A stretch of DNA of 64,000 nt, from NCBI GenBank assembly GCA_020249435.1, contig JADCFQ010000030.1, positions 1 to 64,000 on the forward strand, given 5' to 3'. The translations under genes and the position numbers were made by a program. The stretch's first letter is position 1. The number at the start of each line of letters is the position of its first letter. Below the pieces are notes generated by a model, which saw nothing but the letters and a program-made list of their open reading frames with translations, was not told where the DNA came from and made no database searches. Below are positions 16,874 through 26,260 of this stretch, one piece after another. Source of the DNA: Roseomonas sp. Its GTDB lineage: Bacteria > Pseudomonadota > Alphaproteobacteria > Acetobacterales > Acetobacteraceae.

Positions 16874-17038
16874 ATGGAAAAGCCAGGCAAAACCCCGCCA
16901 AAGCAAGCCCTGTCCCGCGAAGAAAGGCTGGCCGCCGCACTGCGGGAGAATCTGCGCCGCCGCAAGGCCCAGGCGCGGGCGCGGGATGCGGCAGAGGCGC
17001 CGCCAAAGCCGGACAGCCCGGAAAAACCCAGGGAGTAA
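16874..17038 (+). CDS. Small charged hypothetical protein (54 aa)
   Basis: An ATG at 16874 opens a 54-codon frame beginning MEKPGKTPPKQALSREERLA, followed by an Arg/Lys/Ala-rich helix (ENLRRRKAQARARDA) and a Pro/Lys/Glu tail. The composition is that of a soluble basic helix with a disordered end. Similar short proteins with an EERLAAALRENLRRRK core are familiar in alphaproteobacterial genomes, which I recall but could not search. It lies between tRNA-Thr and accD, 78 bases before accD and co-directional. Function unknown. Confidence 0.7.
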   Translation: MEKPGKTPPKQALSREERLAAALRENLRRRKAQARARDAAEAPPKPDSPEKPRE

Positions 17039-17116
17039 AGCCGGGTTTCCCCAAGCGGCCCATTTGGGCTAATTCCCCGCCATAGGGGCCGCGTGCCCAA
17101 GCTTTAAGGATATGCC

Positions 17117-18010
17117 ATGAACTGGATCAGCGATTGGGCCCTGCCGAAGATCCAGGGCCTGTTCAAGCGGGAAGCGCCGGAAAACCTCTGGCATAATTGT
17201 CCATCCTGCCAGCAGATGATTTTTCATCGCGATCTGGAAAAGGCTTTGCGGGTCTGTTCGCATTGCGGGCATCACATGCGCCTTGGTGCGGCGCAGCGGC
17301 TGGAAGCGACACTCGATCCGGGCTTTTCGCGCATTGAATTGCCCAAGGCACCGGCGGACCCGCTGCGCTTCCGGGACCAGCGCCGCTATGCGGATCGGCT
17401 GCGTGAAAGCCAGACCAAGACCAGCATGGATGATGCCGTGGCCGTCGCACACGGCACCATCAACGGGCAGCGCGCCGTGGTGGCCGCGTTTGAATTCGCC
17501 TTCATGGGCGGGTCCATGGGGGCCGGTGTGGGTGAGGCGATTGTCACCGCCGCCAAGCTTGCCGTGCTGCAGGATGCGCCGCTGATTGTCTTTACGGCTT
17601 CGGGCGGGGCGCGCATGCAGGAAGGCGCCATCAGCCTCATGCAAATGCCGCGCACCGTGATTGCAACGCGCATGGTGAAGGAAGCGGGCCTGCCCTTCAT
17701 CACCGTGCTCTGCGACCCAACCACGGGCGGTGTCACCGCCAGCTTCGCCATGCTGGGCGATATCCAAATCGCCGAACCAGGTGCCATGATCGGCTTCGCC
17801 GGCGCGCGCGTGATTGAACAGACCGTGCGCGAAAAATTGCCGGAAGGCTTCCAACGCGCCGAATACCTGCTGGAACATGGCATTCTGGACATGGTGGTGA
17901 AGCGGGGCGAAATGCGTGAAACCCTCGCGCGCGTGATCTCACTGCTACGCGAACCGCTGCTTACGCGGAGCGATGAAGAAGCCGAAGCCGCCGCCGCACC
18001 TGCGGAATAA
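17117..18010 (+). CDS. accD: Acetyl-CoA carboxylase carboxyltransferase subunit beta
   Basis: The 297-aa protein has the N-terminal zinc ribbon (C28, C31, C47, C50) and the crotonase-like carboxyltransferase domain with FTASGGARMQEGAISLMQM and GGVTASFAMLGDI. With AccA it moves the carboxyl group from carboxybiotin to acetyl-CoA, the first committed step of fatty-acid synthesis. AAGGA precedes the ATG. folC follows five bases after the stop, the common accD-folC pair. Confidence 0.97.
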   Translation: MNWISDWALPKIQGLFKREAPENLWHNCPSCQQMIFHRDLEKALRVCSHCGHHMRLGAAQRLEATLDPGFSRIELPKAPADPLRFRDQRRYADRLRESQTKTSMDDAVAVAHGTINGQRAVVAAFEFAFMGGSMGAGVGEAIVTAAKLAVLQDAPLIVFTASGGARMQEGAISLMQMPRTVIATRMVKEAGLPFITVLCDPTTGGVTASFAMLGDIQIAEPGAMIGFAGARVIEQTVREKLPEGFQRAEYLLEHGILDMVVKRGEMRETLARVISLLREPLLTRSDEEAEAAAAPAE

Positions 18011-18015
18011 TTCCC

Positions 18016-19287
18016 GTGTCCCGCGCTGAAGCGATTGTGGAGCGTCTGCACGCGCTCCATCCCAAGCTTATTGATTTGAGCCTTGGTCGGATGGAGGCTT
18101 TGCTCGCCAAACTCGGCCATCCGGAACGGAAGCTACCGCCCGTGATCCATGTGGCGGGGACGAACGGCAAGGGCTCCACCTGCGCCTTCTTGCGCGCAAT
18201 TGGCGAGGCCGCCGGGCAGCGTGTGCATGTTTATACCTCGCCCCATCTGGTGCGGTTTCATGAACGTATCCGGCTGGCGGGCGACTATGTGACGGATGAG
18301 GCTTTGACCGCGACGCTGGAAGAAGTGGAAGCGGTGAATGCGGGCGCGCCGATCACCGTGTTTGAAGTGACCACGGCAGCGGCTTTCGTGCTGTTCAGCC
18401 GCGTGCCGGCTGATTTGCTGGTGCTGGAAGTGGGGCTTGGTGGGCGCTTGGATGCAACCAATGTCGTGCCGCGCCCGGCGGCCTCGGCCATTACTTCAAT
18501 TTCCATGGATCACATGGATTTCCTGGGCGATACGCTCGGCAAGATTGCGGGCGAGAAAGCGGGCATCATGCGCGCGGGCGTGCCCTGCGCCACCGGTGCA
18601 CAAGCCGCCGATGCGCTGGAGGTCATCAGCGCCACGGCGGCTGAACGTGGCGCACCGCTGCTCAGGCGTGGAGGGGAATGGTTTTGTGACGCCACCACCA
18701 ATGGCTTGCAGTATCGTGATGCCACAGGCGTGCTGAGCCTGCCGCCACCTGGCCTGATCGGCCCGCACCAAGCCGACAATGCCGGCATCGCCATCACGGC
18801 CTTGCGCGCCGCTGGACTGCCCTGGCTGAATGATGCGGCGATTGCGCGCGGCATTACCAGCGCCACCTGGCCTGCGCGCTTGCAGCGCCTTGAAGGGCGC
18901 TTGTCTGCGCTGCTGCCCAAGGGTTTTTCGCTCTGGCTTGATGGTGGGCATAATGCCGGGGCGGGGCAGGCGCTTGCGCAGCATTTCACGCAATGGCGCG
19001 ATCAGCCGCTGCACCTTGTGATCGGCATGAAGCAGGGCAAGGCTAGTGCAAATTTCCTCCGCCCCTTGTTGCCCTTCGCCACCAGCCTCCATGCGGTGGC
19101 CGAACCAGGCCAGCATTTGGCCATGCCTGTTGCTGACATCATCGCCGCGAGTGGCGGCATCGCAGAACCCGGCCCAACCATCACGGAAGCACTCGGCAAA
19201 ATCGCCGCCACTGCCAAACCTGGTCGCGTGTTGATTGCTGGTAGTCTTTATCTGGCGGGCGAAGTGCTGAAGGCAAACGAATTGTAG
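18016..19287 (+). CDS. folC: Bifunctional folylpolyglutamate/dihydrofolate synthase
   Basis: The 423-aa Mur-ligase-fold enzyme has the ATP loop GTNGKGST (48-55), LVLEVGLGGRLDATN and the C-terminal WLDGGHNAGAGQ motif. It adds glutamate to dihydropteroate and folates. The start is GTG at 18016. Its stop is separated by one base from the stop of the convergent tyrA gene, with no room for a dedicated terminator. Confidence 0.95.
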   Translation: MSRAEAIVERLHALHPKLIDLSLGRMEALLAKLGHPERKLPPVIHVAGTNGKGSTCAFLRAIGEAAGQRVHVYTSPHLVRFHERIRLAGDYVTDEALTATLEEVEAVNAGAPITVFEVTTAAAFVLFSRVPADLLVLEVGLGGRLDATNVVPRPAASAITSISMDHMDFLGDTLGKIAGEKAGIMRAGVPCATGAQAADALEVISATAAERGAPLLRRGGEWFCDATTNGLQYRDATGVLSLPPPGLIGPHQADNAGIAITALRAAGLPWLNDAAIARGITSATWPARLQRLEGRLSALLPKGFSLWLDGGHNAGAGQALAQHFTQWRDQPLHLVIGMKQGKASANFLRPLLPFATSLHAVAEPGQHLAMPVADIIAASGGIAEPGPTITEALGKIAATAKPGRVLIAGSLYLAGEVLKANEL

Positions 19288-19288
19288 T

Positions 19289-20176
19289 TTACGCCTGCTT
19301 GCGTTCAATCAGGCTCCGCCGAATTTTCCGCCCGCGCCTGATGCGGTCTTCAATGAAGCCGGCCTCTCCCCAGCGAATGGCGCGGCCAAAGGCATGGGCG
19401 TCTTCGGAAAAGCGCGACAGCATCTCAAGCACCGCTTCGCGATTATTCAGGAAAACATCGCGCCACATATCAACATCCGATGCGGCGATGCGCGTGAAAT
19501 CCCGAAAGCCGGAAGCCGCGAATTTCAGCACCGCTTCCTTGGTTTCTTCCGCCAGATCATCCGCCGTGCCGCAAATGGTAAAGGCAATCAAATGCGGCAG
19601 ATGGCTCACAATGGCGACAACCTTGTCATGCGTCACCGGGTCCATGGTTTCGATCATGGAACCGCAGCGCCGCCACAACTCCTTCACCTTTTCCACCGCT
19701 GCCGGGTCGCTCTCGGGCAGCGGTGTCACGATGCAATAGCGGCCTTCGAACAATTCCGGAAAACCCGCATCCGGGCCGGAATGTTCGGTGCCTGCCATGG
19801 GATGCGCCGGCACCAAATGCACACCCGCCGGCAATAGGGGCGTCAGATCACGCACCACGCTGCCCTTGGTGGAACCGACATCAGTCAGCACCACTCCAGG
19901 GGCAAGATGCGGCGCGATATGGCGCATGGCGTCCGCATAGGCACCGACGGGGATGCAGAAAATCACGCCATCGCAGCCTTCAACGGCACGCGCGGCATCG
20001 GCTTCCACCACATCCGCCAGACCCAGTTCCCGCACGCGGGCCAGCGTTTCCGCCCGGCGCGTGGTCACCACGATGGTCTTGGCGATATCACCACGCTTTT
20101 GCGCAACACGCGCAATGGAAGACCCGATCAGGCCAATGCCGACCAGGCACAGCCGATTGAACAGCGGTTCAGCCAT
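19289..20176 (-). CDS. tyrA: Prephenate/arogenate dehydrogenase family protein
   Basis: The 295-aa protein has the NAD(P) motif [24 protein letters not shown], and [16 protein letters not shown], the conserved prephenate dehydrogenase stretch. It oxidatively decarboxylates prephenate or arogenate on the way to tyrosine. The ATG at 20176 overlaps the hisC stop by eight bases. An upstream in-frame extension to 20266 lies inside hisC and is rejected. Third gene of the chorismate mutase-hisC-tyrA operon. Confidence 0.93.
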   Translation of the reverse strand: MAEPLFNRLCLVGIGLIGSSIARVAQKRGDIAKTIVVTTRRAETLARVRELGLADVVEADAARAVEGCDGVIFCIPVGAYADAMRHIAPHLAPGVVLTDVGSTKGSVVRDLTPLLPAGVHLVPAHPMAGTEHSGPDAGFPELFEGRYCIVTPLPESDPAAVEKVKELWRRCGSMIETMDPVTHDKVVAIVSHLPHLIAFTICGTADDLAEETKEAVLKFAASGFRDFTRIAASDVDMWRDVFLNNREAVLEMLSRFSEDAHAFGRAIRWGEAGFIEDRIRRGRKIRRSLIERKQA

Positions 20177-21260
20177 GTTGCGCCATGAAGGCTGCAATCG
20201 CATCCGCCACCATCTGGCATTCCTCACCCGTGCCGATGCTGATGCGCAGGCACGCCGGCAGCCCATAGCCCCCCATGGCGCGCATGATCAGCCCGCGAGA
20301 TTTCAACGCGGCATCGGCGGCCTTGGCCTTTTCTGCCGAGCCGAAATCCGCCAGCAGGAAATTGCCTTCACTCGGCCAAACCTTGACGCCCGCCGCGGTC
20401 AGCGCTGCACCAAGCTTGGTGCGCCATTCAGTATTATGCGCGATGGATTTTTCGATCCAGCCCGCTTCCTGCACCGCCGCAATGCCCGCCGCCATGGCCG
20501 CCGCATTCACATTGAAGGGACCGCGCACGCGCGACAGCACGCCGACCACCGCAGCCGGCGCATAAGCCCAGCCAAGCCGCATGCCGCCCAGACCGAAGAT
20601 TTTGGAAAAGGTGCGCGTCATCACCGTATTGCCGCCACCCGCATCCACCAGCGCCGCGCCCGCATCATAATCGGGCCGCGTGACATATTCGGCATAGGCA
20701 GAATCAAGCACCAGCAGAATATCATCGCGCAGCCCCGCGCGCAGCCGGATGATCTCTGATTGCGGCAGAATGGACCCTGTCGGGTTATTCGGATTGGCGA
20801 GGCAGACAAGCTTGGTGCGCGGGCCGACCGCCGCCAGCATCGCATCCACATCAACGGTCAAATTGCGTTCCGGCACTTTAATCACGCGGCAGCCGGCCCA
20901 ACGCCCGGTGATGTCATACATCAGGAAGCCATGGGCAGACATCACAAGCTCCGTCCCCTCACCGCCATAGGCAAGGATCAGCAGCGCCAGCAATTCATCC
21001 GAACCATTGCCGCAGACAATCCGCGCGGGGTCGAGGCCAAAACGCGCGCCAATCGCCTCCCGCAGCGCGGTCACGCCGCCATCGGGATAGCGATGCGCTT
21101 CGGCTGCCATGTTGCGGATCGCGTCAATCGCACCGGGCGGCGGGCCGAAGGCGCCTTCATTGGATGAAAGCTTCACCACGCGATTGACGCCGGGGATTTT
21201 CGATTCACCGCCGACATAGGGCTCCACCGAAAGGATCGAAGGGCGCGGCATCACGGTCAT
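20169..21260 (-). CDS. hisC: Histidinol-phosphate aminotransferase (HisC-type)
   Basis: The 363-aa fold-I PLP enzyme shows [13 protein letters not shown] at the N-terminus, [16 protein letters not shown] and the PLP-lysine region [17 protein letters not shown]. HisC enzymes act on histidinol phosphate and often also on phenylpyruvate and hydroxyphenylpyruvate. Being between a chorismate mutase gene and tyrA, it may well serve aromatic amino-acid transamination; that is inference from position. It overlaps its upstream neighbour by four bases. Confidence 0.92.
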   Translation of the reverse strand: MTVMPRPSILSVEPYVGGESKIPGVNRVVKLSSNEGAFGPPPGAIDAIRNMAAEAHRYPDGGVTALREAIGARFGLDPARIVCGNGSDELLALLILAYGGEGTELVMSAHGFLMYDITGRWAGCRVIKVPERNLTVDVDAMLAAVGPRTKLVCLANPNNPTGSILPQSEIIRLRAGLRDDILLVLDSAYAEYVTRPDYDAGAALVDAGGGNTVMTRTFSKIFGLGGMRLGWAYAPAAVVGVLSRVRGPFNVNAAAMAAGIAAVQEAGWIEKSIAHNTEWRTKLGAALTAAGVKVWPSEGNFLLADFGSAEKAKAADAALKSRGLIMRAMGGYGLPACLRISIGTGEECQMVADAIAAFMAQHG

Positions 21261-22093
21261 GGCAGATCTCCAGCAATTGGCACGGCATAGGCGCCCAGCA
21301 GAACAGCTTTAAGCCCGACAAGCCGCGGGTCTCCCGCAGCGATGAAGGCATCAATTTCAGCAAGTGCCAGGCTGCGCCCGCCCTGGCGCACCAGGCTCAG
21401 GATACGCCCGGCAAGCCCGGCTTCGGTCAGCACGCGGGCAAAGCTTTCGCGCGTGGCATCGGCACTGCCTTCCAGGCGCAAGAGGCTGCGATCCTCGCCC
21501 GAGGCATCGGCTGGCACAGGCGCAATGACCAGCGCCGCATCGGCATGGGCGGCATCCGCCACGAAGGGCAGGCGTGCCACCACGGAAAGCCGGGGCGCTT
21601 CCAGGCTTTGCCACCAGGCGCCCTCACCTTCGCCGGTTGGGGCAGGCAGGACCGCCACCGATGCCTTGCCGGCGCTGAGCGCTGCCAAAGCCTGCGCCGG
21701 AGAAGCGAAGGGGGTCAGGGGTGTGGCGGTGCCGAAATGCTCACGCGCCAGCGCCAATGTCTGCGCGGCCTCGCCCGAAGCAGCGACAGCCGCCGTGAAG
21801 GCGCCCTGGATGGCGGTATGGGCCATGAAGATATGCCGCCAAATGCGCACCACCGCACCACGAGAAAGCGCGCCAGAATGCCGTGCGAGAAGGCGGCGCA
21901 ATACGGCGGCTTCCCGCCCGGGCCGCAAGGGGGACCCAACCCCGGTCTTGGCGCGGCTCGCGGCCATGCGCGCCACAACGCCAGCGCGGCGCATCAGCAG
22001 ATCATGCATCGCATCATCCAGCGCATCTATCTCGGCGCGCAGCGCCTGAAGGGCCGGATCGGCAGCTTGGGTGGCAGGTGGTTTATCGTTCAT
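21257..22093 (-). CDS. Chorismate mutase with a prephenate-dehydratase-like C-terminal region
   Basis: The 278-aa protein has an AroQ-type chorismate mutase domain (about residues 14-95: [20 protein letters not shown], then [15 protein letters not shown]). A longer C-terminal part of about 180 residues has weak features of P-proteins ([11 protein letters not shown], then [14 protein letters not shown]). I cannot find the TRF motif expected of an active prephenate dehydratase, so that part may be regulatory. The ATG at 22093 is chosen because the longer frame would extend across the metX leader. First gene of the aromatic operon. Confidence 0.82.
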   Translation of the reverse strand: MNDKPPATQAADPALQALRAEIDALDDAMHDLLMRRAGVVARMAASRAKTGVGSPLRPGREAAVLRRLLARHSGALSRGAVVRIWRHIFMAHTAIQGAFTAAVAASGEAAQTLALAREHFGTATPLTPFASPAQALAALSAGKASVAVLPAPTGEGEGAWWQSLEAPRLSVVARLPFVADAAHADAALVIAPVPADASGEDRSLLRLEGSADATRESFARVLTEAGLAGRILSLVRQGGRSLALAEIDAFIAAGDPRLVGLKAVLLGAYAVPIAGDLP

Positions 22094-22136
22094 GCGGGAC
22101 CAAATCTCTCGGGCAGCAATAACCCCCACATCGCCC

Positions 22137-22181
22137 GGCGCCAAGCGCCCCCAAGTCACACGCCAAGGTTGCGCCTTGGGG
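22137..22181 (+). promoter_or_regulatory. metX leader with mutually exclusive hairpins
   Basis: Three perfect stems can form upstream of metX: GGCGC/GCGCC (22137-22149), CCAAGG/CCTTGG (22163-22179) and CCCCAAG/CTTGGGG (22149-22155 with 22175-22181). The last two share bases and cannot coexist, which is the layout of a leader switch. It matches no SAM riboswitch consensus that I can recognise. The region also lies upstream of the divergent chorismate mutase gene, so an operator role is possible. Confidence 0.35.
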
Positions 22182-22205
22182 ATGCGCCAGCGTAAAATAG
22201 CCATC

Positions 22206-23360
22206 ATGAGCCAAGCCATCGCCCCGCTGCCGGATGTGGACCATCAGGCCGCCCAATTCCCTGATGGGCTGGCGCTCGAATGCGGCGCGGTCGTCGCACC
22301 CCTCACGGTCGCCTATCGCAGCTATGGGCGGCTGAATGCGGCGGCCAGCAATGCCGTGCTGATCTGCCACGCGCTGACGGGCGACCAATATGTCGCCGAA
22401 AACCACCCCATCACCGGCAAGCCCGGCTGGTGGGAGAATATCATCGGCCCCGGCCGGCCCCTGGATACGGATCGCTATTTTCTGGTTTGCGCCAATGTGC
22501 TGGGCGGCTGCATGGGCTCCACCGGGCCGCGCAGTGAAATGACCGATGCCGCCGGGCGCGGGCTTGGTCGGCCATGGGGGACGGATTTTCCCTCGGTCAC
22601 CATTCGCGACATGGTGCGCGCACAAAAGCGCCTGATGGAAAGGCTTGGCATCAATCGCTGGCTTGCCGTGATTGGCGGGTCCATGGGCGGGATGCAGGTG
22701 CTGGAATGGGCCGCGACCTATCCGGAAGCGGTCTATGCCGCCGCCCCCATCGCTACCGCGGCACATCATTCGGCGCAGAATATCGCCTTTCATGAAGTGG
22801 GGCGCGCGGCCATCCATTCCGATCCCGATTGGCGCGGCGGGCGCTATTGGGAAGCGGGCATCATACCGGCAAAGGGCCTTTCTGTGGCGCGCATGGTGGC
22901 GCATATCACCTATTTGTCCGAAAAGGCGCTGACACGGAAATTCGGCCGGCGGCTGCGCGGTGCATCAGCCCTCACCTTTCTCGAAGATGTGTTTGAGGTG
23001 GAGAGTTATCTTCGCCATCAGGGCTCCACCTTCGTGCGTCGCTTTGACGCCAATTCATACCTGACCATCACGCGGGCGATGGATTTCTTTGATCTCGCCG
23101 CCGATCATGAAGGCGATTTGGCCAAGGCGTTTCGCGGTACGGCGACGCGGTTTTTTGTCGCGTCCTTCAACAGCGATTGGCTATTCCCGACCAGCGAAAG
23201 CCGCACCCTGGTGCGTGCGCTGAACATGGCCGCGGCCAATGTCAGTTTCGTTGAGATTGACAGCGACAAGGGCCATGACGCCTTCCTGCTGGAAGAACCC
23301 GATTTCCATCGCGCGCTTGGCGGTTTCCTCGCCGGCTGCGCTGAACGCCTTGGGGTTTAG
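22206..23360 (+). CDS. metX: Homoserine O-acetyltransferase (MetX)
   Basis: The 384-aa alpha/beta hydrolase-fold acyltransferase has [23 protein letters not shown] with the nucleophilic serine, and the C-terminal [11 protein letters not shown] with the catalytic histidine. It acylates homoserine, opening the methionine pathway. Whether acetyl- or succinyl-CoA is used cannot be read safely from sequence. ATG at 22206 gives the normal family start. metW follows nine bases later. Confidence 0.95.
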   Translation: MSQAIAPLPDVDHQAAQFPDGLALECGAVVAPLTVAYRSYGRLNAAASNAVLICHALTGDQYVAENHPITGKPGWWENIIGPGRPLDTDRYFLVCANVLGGCMGSTGPRSEMTDAAGRGLGRPWGTDFPSVTIRDMVRAQKRLMERLGINRWLAVIGGSMGGMQVLEWAATYPEAVYAAAPIATAAHHSAQNIAFHEVGRAAIHSDPDWRGGRYWEAGIIPAKGLSVARMVAHITYLSEKALTRKFGRRLRGASALTFLEDVFEVESYLRHQGSTFVRRFDANSYLTITRAMDFFDLAADHEGDLAKAFRGTATRFFVASFNSDWLFPTSESRTLVRALNMAAANVSFVEIDSDKGHDAFLLEEPDFHRALGGFLAGCAERLGV

Positions 23361-23369
23361 GTCGTCACC

Positions 23370-24011
23370 ATGGATGGCGTGCAATATGTCGCGAAGAATA
23401 TGCGCCTTGATCTTCGCCTGATTTCGGAGATGATTTCGCATGATGCGCGCGTGCTTGATATTGGCTGTGGCGATGGTGCGCTGATTGAATATCTGGCGCG
23501 CGAAAAACGTGCCGATGCGCGCGGCATTGAAATTGACATGGCGCAGGTGACGAAGGCGGTCTCCGCCGGGCTCGCGGTCATTCATGGCGATGCGGATAAT
23601 GACCTCGCCTTTTATCCTGATGGCGCCTTTGATTATGTCGTGCTGTCACGCACGCTGCAGGCGGTGGAAAATCCGCGCGAAGTGCTGCGCCAATTGCTCC
23701 GTATCGGGCGCTACGCCATTGTGTCCTTCCCTAATTTTGGCCATTGGCAGATGCGCTGGCGATTATTGTGGGGTGGGCGCATGCCGGATACGGAAACCTG
23801 GAACCGCCCCTGGTATGAAACGCCCAATATCCACCCTTGCACGATCACGGATTTCACCGCGCTTTGCGCGCTGGATGGCTATGCCGTGGAACGCTGGCTG
23901 GCGGTTGATGAACAGGGGCTGAGGGCGCCGTGGCGGCGATCCTTGCGCCTGGCCAATCTGTTTGGCGAGCAGGCGCTGTTTATGCTGCGCCGGGCCGGGC
24001 CTGGGGCCTGA
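23370..24011 (+). CDS. metW: Methionine biosynthesis protein MetW
   Basis: The 213-aa SAM-methyltransferase-like protein begins with DLRLISEMISHDARVLDIGCGDG and includes SFPNFGHWQMRWRLLWGGRMP, diagnostic for MetW. It partners MetX in methionine synthesis in proteobacteria. ATG at 23370; an ATG at 23400 is possible. The stop is 17 bases from the convergent XRE gene. Confidence 0.94.
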   Translation: MDGVQYVAKNMRLDLRLISEMISHDARVLDIGCGDGALIEYLAREKRADARGIEIDMAQVTKAVSAGLAVIHGDADNDLAFYPDGAFDYVVLSRTLQAVENPREVLRQLLRIGRYAIVSFPNFGHWQMRWRLLWGGRMPDTETWNRPWYETPNIHPCTITDFTALCALDGYAVERWLAVDEQGLRAPWRRSLRLANLFGEQALFMLRRAGPGA

Positions 24012-24028
24012 CCCGGGCGCGCTTGCGC

Positions 24029-24505
24029 CTATTCGATGGGCGCTAGGCTCTTGATCAGGTCAAAAACCCGCTTGCGGACGGCGGGATCAGTAATCCGGTA
24101 ATAGGCGCGCACCAGCTCCAGCGTTTCGCGCTTGTTCATATTGTCGTCTTCAAACCGGTCTTGGGCTTCGGCGAAGCCGTAAAGCGCCGGGCGGCTGCGC
24201 ACCGCGACATTGCCGCCCATTTCAGGGGGCAGATCATCAAAAAAGAAGCCGATCGGCACATCCAGCACCCGGGCCAGATCGAAAAGCCGGCTGGCGCCGA
24301 TGCGGTTGACGCCGCGTTCATATTTCTGCACCTGCTGGAACGTCAGTCCCAGCGCTTCGCCGAGCTTTTCCTGGCTCATGCCCAGAAGCGTACGGCGCAG
24401 GCGCACCCGGGATCCCACATGGGCGTCAATCGGGCTGGCCCGATGTTCCCGCTCGCCCTTGGTGTTCGGTTCATCAATGTCGTTCATGGCAACTACTGAT
24501 TTCAT
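24029..24505 (-). CDS. XRE-family transcriptional regulator (PraR-like)
   Basis: The 158-aa protein has an HTH_3 domain (about residues 26-80). The sequence from IDAHVGSRVRLRRTLLGMSQ to FQQVQKYERGVNRIGASRL closely follows the PraR-type regulators of rhizobia, where such proteins affect quorum sensing and attachment. A helical C-terminal tail follows. ATG at 24505 has AGGGA five bases upstream, better than the ATG at 24487. It is last in the miaB-lnt direction but separated from lnt by 209 bases, with its own AT-rich upstream region. Confidence 0.88.
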   Translation of the reverse strand: MKSVVAMNDIDEPNTKGEREHRASPIDAHVGSRVRLRRTLLGMSQEKLGEALGLTFQQVQKYERGVNRIGASRLFDLARVLDVPIGFFFDDLPPEMGGNVAVRSRPALYGFAEAQDRFEDDNMNKRETLELVRAYYRITDPAVRKRVFDLIKSLAPIE

Positions 24506-24714
24506 CTCTTTCCCTCGCCCTGCCAGAAAAGCAACCATGGCGCGTTTTTCAAACCACACCCTGAGGTTTCGGTTGCATGAAACATCATACACCTATCCCC
24601 ATCAGCGATTGATAATGATTGAGATTACCTTAAGGGGCAAGGAGAAGCTATAGGTTTTTCTTAATTCTCAAAAAAGATACATTATTTTTGCTCACGTGAA
24701 GCAAAACGCGGAAT
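24506..24714 (-). promoter_or_regulatory. AT-rich upstream region of the XRE gene
   Basis: This 209-base stretch is strikingly AT-rich for the window, with runs such as TTTTTCTTAATTCTC and ATACATTATTTTTG. It holds TGATAATG followed by ATTGAGA at 24610-24624, whose left half equals a perfect Fur-box half-site while the right half is degenerate. I could not place a convincing -35/-10 pair. Promoter function is inferred from base composition and position. Confidence 0.45.
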
Positions 24715-26244
24715 TCAACGTTGATTTCTGGCTGACAAAATCCACCCAAAGGCGAAAACAGCCAAGGCAAGCCCCATGGGCAGCATCAGCCCAAGATAGG
24801 CATAGATGGTTGGCGCACGTGGCGCGGGCAGCAAGGCCCGGATAACCGCGGACTCGCCCAAGGGTCCGCGAGTCACCAGACGCCCGCGGGCATCAAATAC
24901 CGCCGAAATCCCTGTCTGCGCTGCGCGCGCCAAGGGCAGGCCTTCTTCCACCGCCCGCAGCCGCGCCGCCGCCAAATGCTGCCAGGGGCCGGCGGTGATG
25001 CCAAACCAGGCGTCATTCGTGACATTCACAATCCAGGCGGGCCGCCGCGATGGCATGATCCGCCCGGTGAAAATCACCTCATAGCAAATCAGCCCCACAA
25101 GGGGCGGCAGCCAGCCTGCTACGACAAGGCGCCTTTCCTCGGCAGCGGTAAAATCGCGCGTGCTTTGCACAAGACGGATGGGCAAAAGGCCCCTGAAGGG
25201 CATGAATTCGCCAAAGGGCACCAGATTCATCTTATCCGCGGTGGCCAGCACCTGCGTCGTGGGGCTGATCACCGCCAGACTATTGAACAAATCTCGCGCA
25301 TAGCCCGCCGGGGTGAAATCACCGCGCACGGTCCCGGTCAGCAGCAGGGCATTTTGCGGCAGGGCGCCGGCCACCAATTGCCGCGCCTCCGGGTCATTGG
25401 GCAGCAGGAAGGGCACGGCGGTTTCGGGCCAGATCACCGCCAGCCGATGCCCCGGCGGCAATTCGCGCAAGGCGGCCACCGCCGCATCCCGGGTTGTTTC
25501 CACATAGCGGCGCAGGATTGGCACGCGGGATTCCTCGCGCCACTTCACCTCCTGCGCGATATTGGCTTGCACGATCAGCAGGCCGACCGGCTGAGGCTCG
25601 GGCTCCGGCGCCCAAAGCCGGGCGAAGCCAAAGGCGCCACAAAAGGCCAGCACCGCAACGCCGCCGAAAAAAGCACGCCGATCCAGGATGGGCGTAGCGG
25701 CCACCAAAAGCGTGATCAGCGATAGCCCATGCACGCCGATCATCGCCGCCATCTGAATGGGCAGCGCATCAAAGGCCCAGACCGTGCCCATCAGATTCCA
25801 GGGAAAGCCGGTCAGGATTTCCCCGCGCAACAACTCAAACCCAACAAAACCGCCGGCAAAGACCAAAACGCGTGGCCAGCCGGGCCGCGCCCCCCAGGCA
25901 ATGGCAGCGGGCACCGCGACAAACAGCCCAAGCGGCAATGCCAGCGCCGGCACCGCAATTGGCACCAGCCACCAATACCGCGCCACATCGGTCAGAATGG
26001 CGGAGGTGATCCAGTAAAGCCCGCCAGCAAAGAAACCAAAGCCCCAGGCGAGGCCAATCCAGAAGGCGCCGGTCCAACTCGCCGCCCCGCCAATCATGGC
26101 GAGCAGCCCGGGGATCGCGAGAAACAGGGCCGGGATGATATGCAGCGGCGGCAGGGCGAGGACCGCCAGCATGCCAAGCCCAAAGGCAGTCACCTGGGCG
26201 CGCCAACCGCGCCGCGCAGCAAGTGCCCGCCACATCCACCCCAT
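24715..26244 (-). CDS. lnt: Apolipoprotein N-acyltransferase
   Basis: The 509-aa inner-membrane protein has several N-terminal transmembrane helices and a C-terminal nitrilase domain. Catalytic glutamate in VIWPETAVPFLL and cysteine in GLICYEVIF are present, and a lysine lies in the DKMNLVPFGEFMPFRG region. It adds the third acyl chain to lipoproteins. ATG at 26244 is chosen; the open frame extends to 26454 but that would lie inside corC. Together with lgt this window encodes the first and last steps of lipoprotein maturation. Confidence 0.94.
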   Translation of the reverse strand: MGWMWRALAARRGWRAQVTAFGLGMLAVLALPPLHIIPALFLAIPGLLAMIGGAASWTGAFWIGLAWGFGFFAGGLYWITSAILTDVARYWWLVPIAVPALALPLGLFVAVPAAIAWGARPGWPRVLVFAGGFVGFELLRGEILTGFPWNLMGTVWAFDALPIQMAAMIGVHGLSLITLLVAATPILDRRAFFGGVAVLAFCGAFGFARLWAPEPEPQPVGLLIVQANIAQEVKWREESRVPILRRYVETTRDAAVAALRELPPGHRLAVIWPETAVPFLLPNDPEARQLVAGALPQNALLLTGTVRGDFTPAGYARDLFNSLAVISPTTQVLATADKMNLVPFGEFMPFRGLLPIRLVQSTRDFTAAEERRLVVAGWLPPLVGLICYEVIFTGRIMPSRRPAWIVNVTNDAWFGITAGPWQHLAAARLRAVEEGLPLARAAQTGISAVFDARGRLVTRGPLGESAVIRALLPAPRAPTIYAYLGLMLPMGLALAVFAFGWILSARNQR

Positions 26245-26260
26245 CCGAAACCGAACCCTT

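Noticed and set aside
22094-22205. SAM-II riboswitch upstream of metX
   Set aside because: I looked for the SAM-II pseudoknot consensus and did not find it; only plain and alternative hairpins are visible.
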